DNA of 13,281 nucleotides from JAQICX01 sp964441455 (GCA_964441455.1 CAYTUX010000214.1:1-13281); one strand, 5' to 3'. Shown: positions 1 through 7,225, counted from the stretch's first letter. Made by a program: numbers and translations. The notes: generated from the sequence alone by a model not told the origin.

Positions 1-9
1 ATTTTCTAA

Positions 10-125
10 TTTATCACCCAAAGGGTGATAAAAGTATAATGTAAACCCTGATTTCATTGATTTAAAAACATGTTTATCCTCTCAACCAGAAATTTAAGGA
101 TAAAATTTCCTATTTTTCTGGTTGA
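10..125. repeat. Hairpin-led intergenic repeat, copy 1
   Basis: The unit opens with a perfect 10-bp palindrome, arms TTTATCACCC (10-19) and GGGTGATAAA (23-32), loop AAA. About 50 bp later comes a second, longer hairpin (82-125) with outer arms TCAACCAGAAA and TTTCTGGTTGA and an inner AAGGA/TTCCT pairing. The same order of elements recurs at 292-391 with many matching positions between them, so these are diverged direct copies. Function is unknown. Gene-end hairpins, REP-type repeats or ends of a small mobile element are all possible. Confidence 0.6.
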
Positions 126-235
126 TTGTTTTGTTGCAGTTTATTTTTGGAAAGCCATTCTTGCTCAAACCGGCTTGCAATATCAGCCCATCTTCCGCTT
201 ACCAAGGTGCAATTCGCAAAGCGTATTTCAACATT
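110..235 (-). pseudogene. Possible C-terminal gene remnant (minus strand)
   Basis: On the minus strand the frame from 235 down to a TAG at 112-110 is open for 41 codons and has protein-like composition, including GRWADIASRFEQEWLSKN. It has no ATG, GTG or TTG start in frame, and an in-frame TAA lies just upstream (238-236). Its stop codon lies within the long hairpin of repeat copy 1. This could be the tail of a decayed gene between the two repeat copies, or chance. I do not recognise a family. Confidence 0.22.
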
Positions 236-291
236 TTATCCAATAATCAACATAAAACGCTATTTACAAACATTTTGCATAAACTTTTCAT

Positions 292-391
292 TTTATCACC
301 CGTTGGGTGATAAAGGCATAACTTAAATGCTGATTTTATTGATTAAAACACACATTTGTGTCTTAAACCAGAAATCTAAGGATAAAATTAT
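292..391. repeat. Hairpin-led intergenic repeat, copy 2
   Basis: The same palindrome arms as copy 1 occur at 292-301 and 305-314, with loop GTT instead of AAA. A matching stretch follows (CTGATTT then ATTGATT then AAAAC) and then AACCAGAAATCTAAGGATAA, which corresponds to 84-103 in copy 1. The second hairpin is less well kept: its possible partner lies farther away, around 420-439 (ATCCTTAATTTTTCGGTT). Loop change with intact arms suggests the hairpin has been maintained while the rest drifted. Confidence 0.55.
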
Positions 392-462
392 AACGTTACT
401 CATTTTAAAATTCTTAGAAAATCCTTAATTTTTCGGTTGAGACTACTTTATGAGAACGGGAC

Positions 463-528
463 CCAGCTACTAACAAAACCAGAAAGCTTAGATTTTGAAT
501 AAACATATTTATTGTTGTTAGTAGCTGG
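463..528. repeat. 14-bp perfect inverted repeat
   Basis: CCAGCTACTAACAA (463-476) is exactly inverted at 515-528 (TTGTTAGTAGCTGG), with 38 bp between the arms. Weaker similarity extends outward to about 24 bp per arm (TGAG at 451-454 against CTCA at 536-539). The arms are too far apart for a simple terminator. They could be ends of a tiny element or a protein-binding dyad. Confidence 0.5.
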
Positions 529-601
529 ATACTACTCATCGTCATGAAAAAGTTATCTTTAATTTTGGTGAAAAAATATTGTCAAAAAACAAAATCTTTA
601 A

Positions 602-629
602 TTGACATTTAACATCAACTTGATACAAT
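602..629 (+). promoter_or_regulatory. Candidate sigma-70 promoter for the WYL regulator
   Basis: TTGACA (602-607) and TACAAT (624-629) are separated by 16 bp, a close match to the housekeeping promoter consensus. Transcription would start near 636 and leave a leader of about 145-170 nt before the regulator, containing the hairpin at 734-767. Confidence 0.5.
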
Positions 630-733
630 TCCGGCAAATCAAAAATCATAGTTAGTTGTTAATGATTAATTTTGTAATAACTCCGCAGGTATTTATAAAA
701 ATGGATTAAGAACGTCGAGCATCCTCCTTCGCT

Positions 734-767
734 CTTTGGACTCCCGGCTGTACTCGGGGACACAAAG
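734..767 (+). promoter_or_regulatory. Leader hairpin overlapping a Shine-Dalgarno sequence
   Basis: CTTTG (734-738) can pair with CAAAG (763-767), and inside it TCCCG (742-746) with CGGGGA (755-760, one bulge), closing a loop of about 8 nt. The outer right arm overlaps AAAGGAAG (764-771), the only good ribosome binding site before the WYL gene. Folding would partly hide that site, so translational control is conceivable. The RNA fold is predicted by eye only. Confidence 0.35.
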
Positions 768-779
768 GAAGTCTTTCAC

Positions 780-818
780 ATGAAGCAATTGAGCACAAAA
801 AAATATGTACAGAACTAA
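780..818 (+). CDS. 12-codon open frame overlapping the WYL gene start
   Basis: An ATG at 780, 8-9 nt after AAAGGAAG (764-771), opens MKQLSTKKYVQN and stops at TAA 816-818, inside the WYL gene in a different frame. It is either a short leader ORF that couples translation to the regulator, or the true N-terminus of the regulator out of frame by one base. A seven-A run (797-803) lies just before the ATG at 805. Removing one A would give a continuous N-terminus, MKQLSTKNMYRTKTQF. The sequence alone cannot tell a biological slip from a sequencing indel or an inactivating mutation. Confidence 0.35.
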   Translation: MKQLSTKKYVQN

Positions 819-1776
819 AACACAATTTATGCGACTTCAGGCATTGGATGAGGCTATTCGCCAAAAGAGATATCCTAACTGCTTAAGTTTTGCAAGTGAA
901 TGGGAAGTGGCGCAGAAGACAATTCTGCGGGATATTGAATTTATCAAATATGTTCTCGGAGCACCCGTTGACTATAACAGAAGAAAGCAAGGCTATTACT
1001 ATAAACATAGTAATTGGTTTTTGCCTGCATTATCTGTTAGCGAAAGTGAGCTTTTGTCCCTAGCATTGGGAGCACAAGCTGCAACATTATATCAAGACAC
1101 ACCCCTTGCAAAAGAGCTTAATAAAATTTTGGAGAAAATTGTTGACTCACTACCCGAAAATCTCTCAATAGTACTTGAAGAGGTTATGAATAATGTATCA
1201 TTTGTAGGACATCCTGCACGTACAATAGATTCTGAAATATGGCGAACATTCGTAAAAGCAATTGCCCGACATACAGTTTTAAACATCACATATCGATCAG
1301 AAGGTAAACCAAATGCAAAATCTCACCTTCTTTATCCCTATCATATAGCAAATATTCAAGATGATTGGTATGTTTTTGGAGTTATTCCCCCGCATGATAA
1401 TATTATTCAGTTTGCTTTGTCCAGGTTTGAAAGTGTTAAAACCACAAAAAAAAGTTTTCAGTTCTCGGCTCAAGAAGATGTAAAAAAACGTATCCAAGAA
1501 GCATTTGGTCATTTTATACCAAGAGGTATAGAACCAATTTATGATGTATGCATTGCTTTTGATAGTGATATTTCTCACCGAATTACAGCACGTCAGTGGC
1601 ATCCTAAACAGATATTAAAAACTAACGAAGATGGCAGCGGTACTCTTGAATTTACTGCTGCAAGTCTAGAAGAAACAATGCGATGGGTTTTGGGATGGGG
1701 ACGCCATGTCAAAGTACTTGAACCAAAAAAATTAAAGAAATTAGTCGCACTCGAAATTCAAAATATGCAAAATTAA
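805..1776 (+). CDS. WYL-domain transcriptional regulator (HTH-WYL-WCX)
   Basis: A DNA-binding regulator of the YafY/PafBC-like class, 323 aa. Residues about 7-60 form the winged helix-turn-helix (SFASEWEVAQKTILRDIEFI is the recognition region). A central WYL domain spans roughly 135-210, with DDWYVFGV at the position of the Trp-Tyr-Leu motif and a following ALSRFESV strand. A WCX-like C-terminal domain follows (about 240-320, ending in WVLGWGRHVKVLEP). WYL domains generally sense small ligands or nucleic acids, but the effector cannot be inferred. The start is uncertain: ATG 805 has no Shine-Dalgarno, an in-frame stop lies at 790-792, and the good ribosome site serves an out-of-frame ATG at 780. 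ATG 829 is a later alternative, also without a site. It may control the sugar isomerase downstream (133 bp gap), but nothing in the sequence proves this. Confidence 0.88.
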   Translation: MYRTKTQFMRLQALDEAIRQKRYPNCLSFASEWEVAQKTILRDIEFIKYVLGAPVDYNRRKQGYYYKHSNWFLPALSVSESELLSLALGAQAATLYQDTPLAKELNKILEKIVDSLPENLSIVLEEVMNNVSFVGHPARTIDSEIWRTFVKAIARHTVLNITYRSEGKPNAKSHLLYPYHIANIQDDWYVFGVIPPHDNIIQFALSRFESVKTTKKSFQFSAQEDVKKRIQEAFGHFIPRGIEPIYDVCIAFDSDISHRITARQWHPKQILKTNEDGSGTLEFTAASLEETMRWVLGWGRHVKVLEPKKLKKLVALEIQNMQN

Positions 1777-1835
1777 TGCAGGCTTCCTGTTTAAATCCTA
1801 CTTTAAGATGGATTGTAAAGCTAAATGCGAAAATA

Positions 1836-1865
1836 TTGTACAAATATGCAAACATATCATATAAT
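1836..1865 (+). promoter_or_regulatory. Candidate promoter for the sugar isomerase gene
   Basis: TTGTAC (1836-1841) and a perfect TATAAT (1860-1865) are 18 bp apart, followed by an AT-rich leader and a GGAG ribosome site. A separate promoter here means the isomerase need not depend on read-through from the WYL gene. Confidence 0.45.
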
Positions 1866-1908
1866 ACGGGTAAATATATAATAATCATTATTAGAACGGA
1901 GAAGTAAA

Positions 1909-2724
1909 ATGCAATTTGGTGTATGCGGAGATACGAATTTGGCAGCAATAGCTGCTCAAGAATCATACGATTTCATGGAATGGAATGTTTCATCATTACT
2001 CAAACCTAGAGAATCAGATAGTGCTTTCGAAACAGCGTTTCGTGCAATAAAGTCTTCAAAACTGAACTTTCAGGTATCAAACGGCTTTGTACCCGGTGAT
2101 CTCAAGATTACCGGACCTGATGTCAATCAGTCGGCTCTGGAAGAATACGTTACAACAACAATGAAAAGAGCAGAGCGGGCGAAGGTTGAGGTCATCGTGT
2201 TCGGATCGGGAACTGCCCGAAGAATTCCTGATGGTTTCAATGTTCAAGTGGCTCACGAACAACTTGTTTTATTCTGTAATATGGTTGCCCCAATAGCTTA
2301 TAATCACGGTGTCACCATTGCTGTAGAGCCTTTGAATAAGTCAGAGTGCAACGTACTCACAACTGTAGACGAATGTGCCAAGCTGGTCAACGAAGTTGCA
2401 CACCCCGGCATCCGCCTATTGGTTGATGCATACCATCTGATGCTAGACAATGACTCATACGAGGACATTGTGACTCACGGGAACCTCCTTGCTCATGTAC
2501 ATATTGCAACTGTTCCAAACCGCTTGGCTCCAGGTGCTGAACCTTGTGACTTTTCACAATTTTTCAGAGCATTGAACAAAGCAAATTACACGGGAAGAAT
2601 ATCCGTTGAAGCACGATTCTCAAATTCGGAAACAGAAATACCCGCAGCTCTGCCTGTCATGCAAAAGTTTGCCGGACTAGCCGCTGACCCCGACCCTACA
2701 AAAAACTGCAAATCAATGGTTTAG
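1909..2724 (+). CDS. Sugar phosphate isomerase/epimerase (xylose isomerase-like TIM barrel)
   Basis: A 271-aa single-domain TIM barrel of the AP-endonuclease-2 superfamily, probably a cytosolic ketose 3-epimerase or hydroxypyruvate-isomerase-like enzyme. The metal ligands are visible as E140 (AVEPLNK), D173 (VDAYH), H198 (HVHIA) and E234 (SVEARF), with H176 three residues after the Asp. Their spacing (33, 25, 36) is very close to that of D-tagatose 3-epimerase (E152, D185, H211, E246). The N-terminus (FGVCGDTN...YDFMEWNV) is typical of the family. ATG 1909 follows a GGAG site (AACGGAGAAG). The substrate cannot be fixed; tagatose/allulose, ribulose and hydroxypyruvate types all remain possible. 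The last 12 residues (DPDPTKNCKSMV) extend past the barrel. Sugar catabolism fits the neighbouring hydrolase gene. Confidence 0.88.
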   Translation: MQFGVCGDTNLAAIAAQESYDFMEWNVSSLLKPRESDSAFETAFRAIKSSKLNFQVSNGFVPGDLKITGPDVNQSALEEYVTTTMKRAERAKVEVIVFGSGTARRIPDGFNVQVAHEQLVLFCNMVAPIAYNHGVTIAVEPLNKSECNVLTTVDECAKLVNEVAHPGIRLLVDAYHLMLDNDSYEDIVTHGNLLAHVHIATVPNRLAPGAEPCDFSQFFRALNKANYTGRISVEARFSNSETEIPAALPVMQKFAGLAADPDPTKNCKSMV

Positions 2725-3035
2725 CGTTGTTTACAGCATCAGCAACTGTAAGGTTGGGGTTCTTCACCCCGCCGAAAAGAATATTTAACCAGAAAAACAG
2801 GGTTTTTTAAGAAAAATTAGAAAACCAATTTACAAAACTACAAAGATGCTATATAATTGAGGCAATGTTATTGAAAACACTATCTGGTCAAACACACAAG
2901 AACTTGATTTGAATCAATTGTTCAGGTTCAAAACAGAGCATACGATGGAATACCCAACAAAGCGGATGTAAGAAACAGCTAAACGCCAATGTTGATCAGA
3001 ACAGTTACAATCATAAAAAACGAAAGGAGTAACTC
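2725..3035. other. Gap with hairpin, promoter and open fragment
   Basis: The gap holds a short stem-loop (GGGGT 2756-2760 with ACCCC 2766-2770) not followed by a T-run, an AACCAGAAA motif (2787-2795), a good promoter (2829-2857) and a small palindrome (TTGATT 2904-2909 with AATCAA 2912-2917). A 36-codon frame, 2861-2971, is open and reads protein-like (RFKTEHTMEYPTKRM at its end). It has no ribosome site or good start and lies just behind the promoter, so I treat it as a possible decayed fragment, not a gene. Confidence 0.5.
2829..2857 (+). promoter_or_regulatory. Candidate promoter for the SDR gene
   Basis: TTTACA (2829-2834) and a perfect TATAAT (2852-2857) are separated by 17 bp. Transcription would begin near 2864 and give a leader of about 170 nt before the SDR start at 3036. 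Confidence 0.5.
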
Positions 3036-3695
3036 ATGAATGTTTTAGTCATAGGAGCCCATGGACGCACAGGTCGAAGGGTTACGCAATTGCTAAGTAA
3101 AACCAAACATCAACCGGTCGCGATGATTCGCGACAGTTCCCAGCGGGAGGTTTTCGACGACATGGGGCTCCCCACCGTACTAGGCGACTTGGAGTATCCG
3201 ATGGACCATGTTTTTAAAGCTTTTGGCGGTTTTGACGCCGTCGTTTTCGCCGCCGGATCAGTCCATCAGAACACCATTGATAAGGTCGTTCTGATTGATC
3301 ACATCGGGGTCATTCGGGCAGCAACCGCTGCCGCAATGCACGGAGCCAGACGTTTTGTTCTGCTCAGTGCAATGAACGCCGACGAACAAAGCAAGTCGGA
3401 GATTTCCTATTACCACCGTGCCAAAGGTTTTTCCGATCGCTTTGTTCGAGAAATTCGATCCGCATTCAAGGGGGAAGATCTTGATTGGACAATTATTCAT
3501 CCCGGAGGTCTTAACGACAACCCGGGCACCGGAAAAGTAAAGATCATTCCGACCATTCACGGAAACGGAACAACCTGCCGGGACGACCTGGCAGCAACGA
3601 TCGTCGCGAGCCTTGATCATAAAGGAACCATCGGCAAATCGTTTGCCGTGCTTGAAGGCGACACACCGCTGACAGATGCTCTGAACACTCTGTAA
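3036..3695 (+). CDS. NAD(P)-binding atypical SDR family oxidoreductase
   Basis: A 219-aa one-domain Rossmann protein of the atypical short-chain dehydrogenase/reductase group (SDR_a5, like B. subtilis YhfK/YwnB). The nucleotide loop is GAHGRTG (7-13), with R32 after the second strand suggesting NADP. S111 (LLSAMNA) and Y126-x-x-x-K130 (YHRAK) sit where the catalytic Ser and Tyr-Lys belong, and WTIIHPGGL (151-159) is the usual next strand. The substrate is unknown; family members include NmrA-like sensors and flavin- or sugar-nucleotide-related enzymes. A strong AAAGGAG (3023-3029) fixes the ATG at 3036. Base composition is much richer in G+C (37 of 60 bases in 3121-3180) than core genes in this window, which may mean acquisition from another genome. 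Confidence 0.88.
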   Translation: MNVLVIGAHGRTGRRVTQLLSKTKHQPVAMIRDSSQREVFDDMGLPTVLGDLEYPMDHVFKAFGGFDAVVFAAGSVHQNTIDKVVLIDHIGVIRAATAAAMHGARRFVLLSAMNADEQSKSEISYYHRAKGFSDRFVREIRSAFKGEDLDWTIIHPGGLNDNPGTGKVKIIPTIHGNGTTCRDDLAATIVASLDHKGTIGKSFAVLEGDTPLTDALNTL

Positions 3696-3727
3696 CCCTG
3701 CATTCGTTACAGCAAAAGGAAATTTAC

Positions 3728-3814
3728 ATGTTTAACGATATAAATGATGGGCAGAAGAACGCCTCACCGGTTCGTGATATCACATTATCAAATCATAATA
3801 ATAATTGTTTGTAA
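3728..3814 (+). CDS. Possible 28-aa small protein
   Basis: Between the SDR and hydrolase genes, ATG 3728 follows AAAAGGAA (3714-3721) at a workable distance and opens 28 codons to TAA 3812-3814, 17 bp before the hydrolase start. The product is polar and Asn-rich (ends SNHNNNCL) with no membrane segment or recognisable motif. It may be a real small ORF that couples translation to the next gene, the broken start of a lost gene, or chance. Confidence 0.25.
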   Translation: MFNDINDGQKNASPVRDITLSNHNNNCL

Positions 3815-3831
3815 AAAAAGAGGAGATGATC

Positions 3832-4869
3832 ATGAATCTTTCGCCAACCGATAACCACAAGTATCTGATGTCGCAGATAACGCCGAAGCTCAAGTTTGAA
3901 GGCAATGATGTGCAGAAATGGCAACCCAGATTGCGTCGCAAGTTGCGTCATCTGGTTGGTGATATGCCGACAGAGCGATGCGATCTCAGCTCAAGGCGTC
4001 TTTGGATGCGCGATCATCCATTTGGTACAATTGAGAAGATCGCATTCACATCGGAATCTCATGCCGACGTTCTCGCCTATGTTTGTTTACCCAAGAATAT
4101 AGCTCCTCCGTACACCTTCTTTATTTGTCTGCAGGGACACTCGACGGGAATGCACAATTCTATTGCGGTTCAAAGGGAGGATGAAGCCAAACCACTTCAG
4201 GTCGAAGGCGACCGCGATTTTGCTATTGGTTGCATGCAAAGAGGGATTGCGGCTCTGTGCATCGAGCAGCGGTCCTTTGGCGAAAGACGTGAACAGAAAC
4301 AGGAACATAGTCATGGCTGTCATGATGCCACCATGCAAGCTTTGATGCTGGGGCGAACCCTGATTGGTGAACGAGTTTACGATGTCGACCGGGGTATTGA
4401 CTACCTTGCTTCGCGAGGCGATGCTGACATGAAATCGATTGGTGTAATGGGTAATTCCGGCGGCGGTACAATCAGCTTGTTCTCGGCAGCCCTCCTGCCA
4501 AGAATCGCCTTTGCCATGCCATCCTGCTATTTCTGCACCTTCCGGGACTCCATCATGTCCATCTACCACTGTATGGACAACTACATTCCAGGCTTACTCA
4601 AGTTCGCAGAGATGTCCGACATCATGGGGCTATTCGCTCCCAAGCCTGTTGTGATTGTGGCAGGAGAGGAGGACGATATATTTCCCATCAAGGCAACACG
4701 TCGGGCGTTTCGCGAGTTGAAGCAAATCTACGATGCATACGGAGCGAAAAAACACTGCCATCTCGTTGTGGGTGACGGCGGACACCGCTTCTATGCGGAC
4801 GATGCATGGCCGATAATGCTTAAGGAAATCAAGAAACACCAGAAAAAAACGCAAAACAGTAACACGTGA
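3832..4869 (+). CDS. Alpha/beta hydrolase, acetyl-xylan-esterase-like
   Basis: A 345-aa serine hydrolase with no signal peptide, so probably cytosolic. The oxyanion region is LQGHSTGMHNS (about 100-110). The nucleophile elbow is GNSGGG with S209, the acid is probably D281 (GEEDDIFP, or D282), and the histidine is H318 (GDGGHRFY). This order and the long insert before the elbow match acetyl-xylan esterase/dienelactone-hydrolase-like families (Abhydrolase_7 type). Likely substrates are acetylated or otherwise esterified carbohydrates, but this is inference. The frame stays open upstream to TTG 3805. I chose ATG 3832 because AGGAG (3821-3825) lies 6 nt before it, whereas ATG 3826 directly abuts the site. 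The gene shares the higher-GC composition of its neighbours and is followed after 42 bp by the UroD-like gene, probably in one transcript. Confidence 0.85.
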   Translation: MNLSPTDNHKYLMSQITPKLKFEGNDVQKWQPRLRRKLRHLVGDMPTERCDLSSRRLWMRDHPFGTIEKIAFTSESHADVLAYVCLPKNIAPPYTFFICLQGHSTGMHNSIAVQREDEAKPLQVEGDRDFAIGCMQRGIAALCIEQRSFGERREQKQEHSHGCHDATMQALMLGRTLIGERVYDVDRGIDYLASRGDADMKSIGVMGNSGGGTISLFSAALLPRIAFAMPSCYFCTFRDSIMSIYHCMDNYIPGLLKFAEMSDIMGLFAPKPVVIVAGEEDDIFPIKATRRAFRELKQIYDAYGAKKHCHLVVGDGGHRFYADDAWPIMLKEIKKHQKKTQNSNT

Positions 4870-4891
4870 CGCCACCTTTTAACGCTGGCGT
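4869..4891 (+). repeat. Small intercistronic hairpin
   Basis: ACGCCA (4869-4874) pairs with TGGCGT (4886-4891) around an 11-nt loop, starting at the hydrolase stop codon and ending about 20 bp before the UroD-like start. There is no T-run, so it is not a classical terminator. It could affect RNA stability or partly separate expression of the two genes. Confidence 0.35.
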
Positions 4892-4911
4892 TCAGAAAGA
4901 GTAAAAATACT

Positions 4912-5994
4912 ATGAAATCAAAAGAACGAATCATGGCTGCATTGAACGGCGAAGAACTTGACCACACACCTTTCTCGCCATTCCTTGCGTATATTTGGGA
5001 ACACTTTCCTCGCCACATACAGGATGCGGGACAATTGGCCTTTCATCATTTAATAGGTGCAGACCCATTGTGGCGGGGGGCGCCTTGTCCGGTTAAGCAA
5101 ATCAATCCGCCGCAGGTGAAGTACAAGACAATCAATGAAGGCGATCTTTCTGTGACATTGACCACCACACCTGTCGGTACGCTCCGATCAGTCTGTGCAA
5201 AAAGTGATGCAGGAAATACATATTTTCTTATTGAACACCCTCTCAAAAACGAGGAAGATTACAAGGTGCAAATGTGGATTGAGGAGCATACTAAATATAT
5301 TTATGACCCGGAACCTGTCAATAAGCATTTCCAGGGGGTGGGAAGAGAAGGCCTTTCCATTGGAATGTTAATCCCTCGGTGTAAATCCGCCTATCAGGAT
5401 ATGGTCGAACACCTTGCAGGAACAGAGGAGTTGATCTATGCGCTTATGGATTTTCCGGAAACCGTGCGCAACCTCTGGCAAATCATGGTCGAAAAAAATC
5501 TTGAGGCTGCCAGAATGGCATTCGAATCAGATTATGACTATTTCATAACATGGGAAGACTCAAGCACACAAAACTACTCGCCGACTCAGTACGATGAATT
5601 CATCGCCAGTGAAATCGGCGAATGGTGTCGTTTGCTAAACGGAACCGGAAAGAGATACATTCAACACGCCTGCGGACATGTTGCAGCCCTGACGGAACGC
5701 ATGAGAGACTATGGCGTCTTTGCCATTGAAAGCATATCGCCCCCTCCGACCGGAAACCTTACGATACGAGAGGCTCGCATCATGGTCGGTAACACTATGG
5801 GAATAATTGGAGGAATTGAACCAACTCAATTTCTGAACCTCTCTGAGCAGGATCTAAGACCCTACGTTGAATCAGTTATTGAAGACGCCAAAGGCGGTCC
5901 ATTCGTCTTAGCCAATTCCGACTCCTGCCCTCCGGGGGTCACAATCGAGAAGTTCAAACTCGTATCCGAAATAGCCAAAACATATAAATTGTAG
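4912..5994 (+). CDS. UroD/MtaA-like methyltransferase
   Basis: A 360-aa protein of the uroporphyrinogen-decarboxylase-like superfamily, in the branch of corrinoid-dependent methyltransferases such as MtaA/MtbA/CmuA and not haem-pathway HemE. It starts with the typical KERIMAALNGEELDHTP. The zinc ligands of this branch are visible as H252-x-C254 (IQHACGH) and C339 (NSDSCPPG); HemE lacks this set. Expected chemistry is transfer of a methyl group between a corrinoid protein and a thiol or similar acceptor, here with unknown donor and acceptor. No corrinoid protein, MtaB-like or activating gene lies in the window. ATG 4912 follows a moderate AAAGAG site (4896-4901). Such genes are widely expanded in anaerobic carbohydrate- and methoxy-compound-using bacteria, so O-demethylation is a fair but unproven guess. 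Confidence 0.85.
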   Translation: MKSKERIMAALNGEELDHTPFSPFLAYIWEHFPRHIQDAGQLAFHHLIGADPLWRGAPCPVKQINPPQVKYKTINEGDLSVTLTTTPVGTLRSVCAKSDAGNTYFLIEHPLKNEEDYKVQMWIEEHTKYIYDPEPVNKHFQGVGREGLSIGMLIPRCKSAYQDMVEHLAGTEELIYALMDFPETVRNLWQIMVEKNLEAARMAFESDYDYFITWEDSSTQNYSPTQYDEFIASEIGEWCRLLNGTGKRYIQHACGHVAALTERMRDYGVFAIESISPPPTGNLTIREARIMVGNTMGIIGGIEPTQFLNLSEQDLRPYVESVIEDAKGGPFVLANSDSCPPGVTIEKFKLVSEIAKTYKL

Positions 5995-6160
5995 AGTATA
6001 ATAAAGATTTAAAATGTAACGTGGAAAATCGCACGAAGTGAATGCATAAATTAAAAGAAGAAAAATTACAAAAAAATTGTCAGAGAAAAATTGCTCTGAA
6101 AATATTGTAAAACGATTAAAAAAAAATACGGTTCTGACAAAAATTGTATGAAAAAATAAT

Positions 6161-6284
6161 TACGCCCTGAAAGGGCAAATTAATAAATATAGGGTTAATC
6201 TGCCCTTACAGGGCGAAGGCATATAACATTAACAGACCCAGGGCGGTGCTCTGGGCTGGTATAATTTGCCCTTTCAGGGCGTTA
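6161..6284. repeat. REP-like composite palindrome (REPIN-type)
   Basis: CGCCCTGAAAGGGC (6163-6176) near the start is inverted near the end as GCCCTTTCAGGGCG (6268-6281). Between them are another hairpin (TGCCCTTACAGGGCG, 6201-6215) and CCCAGGGCGGTGCTCTGGG (6237-6255). Paired palindromes in opposite orientation are the hallmark of REP doublets moved by REP-associated transposases. The unit sits inside the TIRs at 6130-6372 and is related to the one at 7158-7225. Confidence 0.6.
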
Positions 6285-6291
6285 CACAGAG

Positions 6292-6318
6292 GGGATAAGA
6301 CTAAATAGTCTGTATCCC
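6292..6318. repeat. 11-bp hairpin inside the MITE-like element
   Basis: GGGATA (6292-6297) and AGACT (6298-6302) pair with AGTCT (6307-6311) and TATCCC (6313-6318), with one bulged G and loop AAAT. It has no T-run. It lies between the REP-like core and the right terminal repeat, on the leader of any transcript entering the cupin gene. Confidence 0.5.
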
Positions 6319-6395
6319 ATTGATTTAAAACGAAATAGGTCTGAAAAAAGTGAAAAAACTTTTGACAGAACCAAAAATAGAGAAAGGAGATCAAA

Positions 6396-6740
6396 ATGAT
6401 CACAAAAAAACTAGAAGAGATGAATATCATGCAAACAGCCCATAACGTTGATGCTCGCAATCTATACAATACAGATGATGCCATGATAACCGTAATTACA
6501 CTGCAACCGGGTCAATCACTAAAACGCCACATTACTCCTGTGGATGTTGCATTCTACGTGCTGAACGGAGAGGGTATTGTTGAAATCGGTGACGAAAAAC
6601 AGAAAGTCACCGCTGACACCCTTGTAGAGAGTCCAAAGGATATCGTTCACTGCTGGTACAACGAAAGCTCAAAGCCTCTACGCTTCATGATAGTAAAAGC
6701 TCCAAAACCAATTAAAAAAACGGTATTTATTGGGGGCTAA
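6396..6740 (+). CDS. Small cupin-domain protein
   Basis: A 114-aa single-domain beta-barrel cupin. Motif 1 is degenerate: PGQSLKRHITPVD...NGEG (38-60) keeps H45 and the final Gly but lacks the second His and the Glu of the classical pattern, with D50 nearby as a possible substitute. Motif 2 has P80, H85 and N89 (SPKDIVHCWYNES). Metal binding through H45 and H85 is possible but reduced. Such proteins may be sugar isomerases, dioxygenase relatives or ligand-binding proteins, and no specific role can be given. ATG 6396 follows AAAGGAG (6383-6389) with 6 nt spacing. The MITE-like insertion ends 23 bp before the start, so the ancestral promoter has probably been displaced or replaced. The following arsR has its own promoter. 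Confidence 0.82.
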   Translation: MITKKLEEMNIMQTAHNVDARNLYNTDDAMITVITLQPGQSLKRHITPVDVAFYVLNGEGIVEIGDEKQKVTADTLVESPKDIVHCWYNESSKPLRFMIVKAPKPIKKTVFIGG

Positions 6741-6760
6741 TACTCTTCAAAAAAATAGAA

Positions 6761-6789
6761 TTGACAAAAAGGATCTGTTTGGTTATTAT
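6761..6789 (+). promoter_or_regulatory. Strong sigma-70 promoter of arsR
   Basis: TTGACA (6761-6766) and TATTAT (6784-6789) are 17 bp apart. The predicted start is about 6796, giving a leader of only about 20 nt without a Shine-Dalgarno. An 11-bp palindrome ATATTAAATAT (6795-6805) lies over the predicted start and is a possible autoregulatory operator, although its AT-only content makes chance plausible. Confidence 0.6.
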
Positions 6790-6817
6790 GCAAAATATTA
6801 AATATAAAATAGATTAA

Positions 6818-7138
6818 ATGAATAAAAATGATAAATTAATATATGAGGCCAAAGCCAAAATACTCAAGGCATTGGCTCATCCGACAAGATTATGGATGAC
6901 CGAACAGCTCGCAGAAGGCGAACGTTGCGTTTGTGAATTTGTAAATGCTATTGATGCTGACTTTTCAACAATTTCAAAACATCTTACTGTTTTAAAGCAA
7001 GCCGGCATAATTGAAGACGACAAACGGGGTAAGCAGGTTTTTTATAGTTTAAAGGTACCGTGCGTTTTAAATTTTATGAACTGTGTGGAAGAGGTAATCA
7101 AAAGTAATGTTAAATCTCAGATAGCACTGCTTAAATAA
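6818..7138 (+). CDS. ArsR/SmtB-family metalloregulatory repressor
   Basis: A 106-aa winged-helix repressor. The fold reads clearly: ILKALAHPTRLWMTEQL (15-31), then GERCVCEFVNAI (34-45), the recognition helix FSTISKHLTVLKQAGII (49-65), the beta wing DDKRGKQVFYSL (67-78) and a C-terminal dimer helix. C37-x-C39 is the cysteine pair of the alpha-3 site, as in ELCVCDL of arsenite sensors, and C82 and C89 could add ligands. Release from DNA by As(III), Sb(III) or a soft metal is therefore likely; a redox or other thiol signal is an alternative. No arsenite pump, arsenate reductase or other resistance gene is adjacent, so it is an orphan here. The nearest upstream gene is the cupin. Confidence 0.88.
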   Translation: MNKNDKLIYEAKAKILKALAHPTRLWMTEQLAEGERCVCEFVNAIDADFSTISKHLTVLKQAGIIEDDKRGKQVFYSLKVPCVLNFMNCVEEVIKSNVKSQIALLK

Positions 7139-7157
7139 AATTCCGTCAGCCATTTAT

Positions 7158-7225
7158 ATGCCCTGCAAAGGCATTTCATAGTTAGCCTAGGGCAAGCGAC
7201 CAGCGGGAGTACAACCCTAGGTTAA
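7158..7225. repeat. REP-like two-hairpin unit
   Basis: ATGCC (7158-7162) pairs with GGCAT (7170-7174). TTAGCCTAGGG (7182-7192) pairs with CCCTAGGTTAA (7215-7225) over 11 bp with one G-T pair. The order (GCCCTG-type hairpin, AT-rich linker, then a hairpin ending in CCCTAGG or CCCTGGG) matches the reverse complement of the right part of 6161-6284, so both belong to one repeat family. Confidence 0.5.

Larger units (their letters stand above)
1..804. other. Long non-coding region rich in repeats
   Basis: No intact gene is convincing here. The stretch is AT-rich and contains, in order: a first hairpin-led repeat unit (10-125), a protein-like minus-strand open fragment (110-235), a second hairpin-led unit (292-391 or beyond), a 14-bp inverted repeat (463-476 with 515-528), a candidate promoter (602-629) and a GC-rich hairpin (734-767) in the leader of the WYL gene. 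Short plus-strand open frames at 122-326 have no ribosome binding site, use the repeat sequence itself and look spurious. Confidence 0.7.
6130..6372. mobile_element. MITE-like element with TIRs and REP-like core
   Basis: The left end GGTTCTGACAAAA (6130-6142) is inverted at the right end TTTTGACAGAACC (6360-6372), 12 of 13 matching. The element is flanked by AAAAATAC (6122-6129) and AAAAATAG (6373-6380), a 7-of-8 direct repeat that looks like an 8-bp target duplication. It carries no ORF worth keeping; a minus-strand frame (6484-6206) merely reads through its repeats. The end sequence resembles insertion-sequence termini that begin GGTTCTGT (as in IS6-type elements), so a transposase elsewhere may have moved it. 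The same end, 23 of 24 bases over 6130-6153, recurs at 13097-13120. Confidence 0.6.
5995..6395. other. Repeat-filled gap between the UroD-like and cupin genes
   Basis: Positions 5995-6121 are AT-rich with one weak hairpin (TCAGAG 6080-6085 with CTCTGA 6094-6099). From 6122 onward the gap is almost entirely the MITE-like element and its flanking duplications, up to the cupin ribosome site at 6386. No separate promoter for the cupin is clear. Confidence 0.6.
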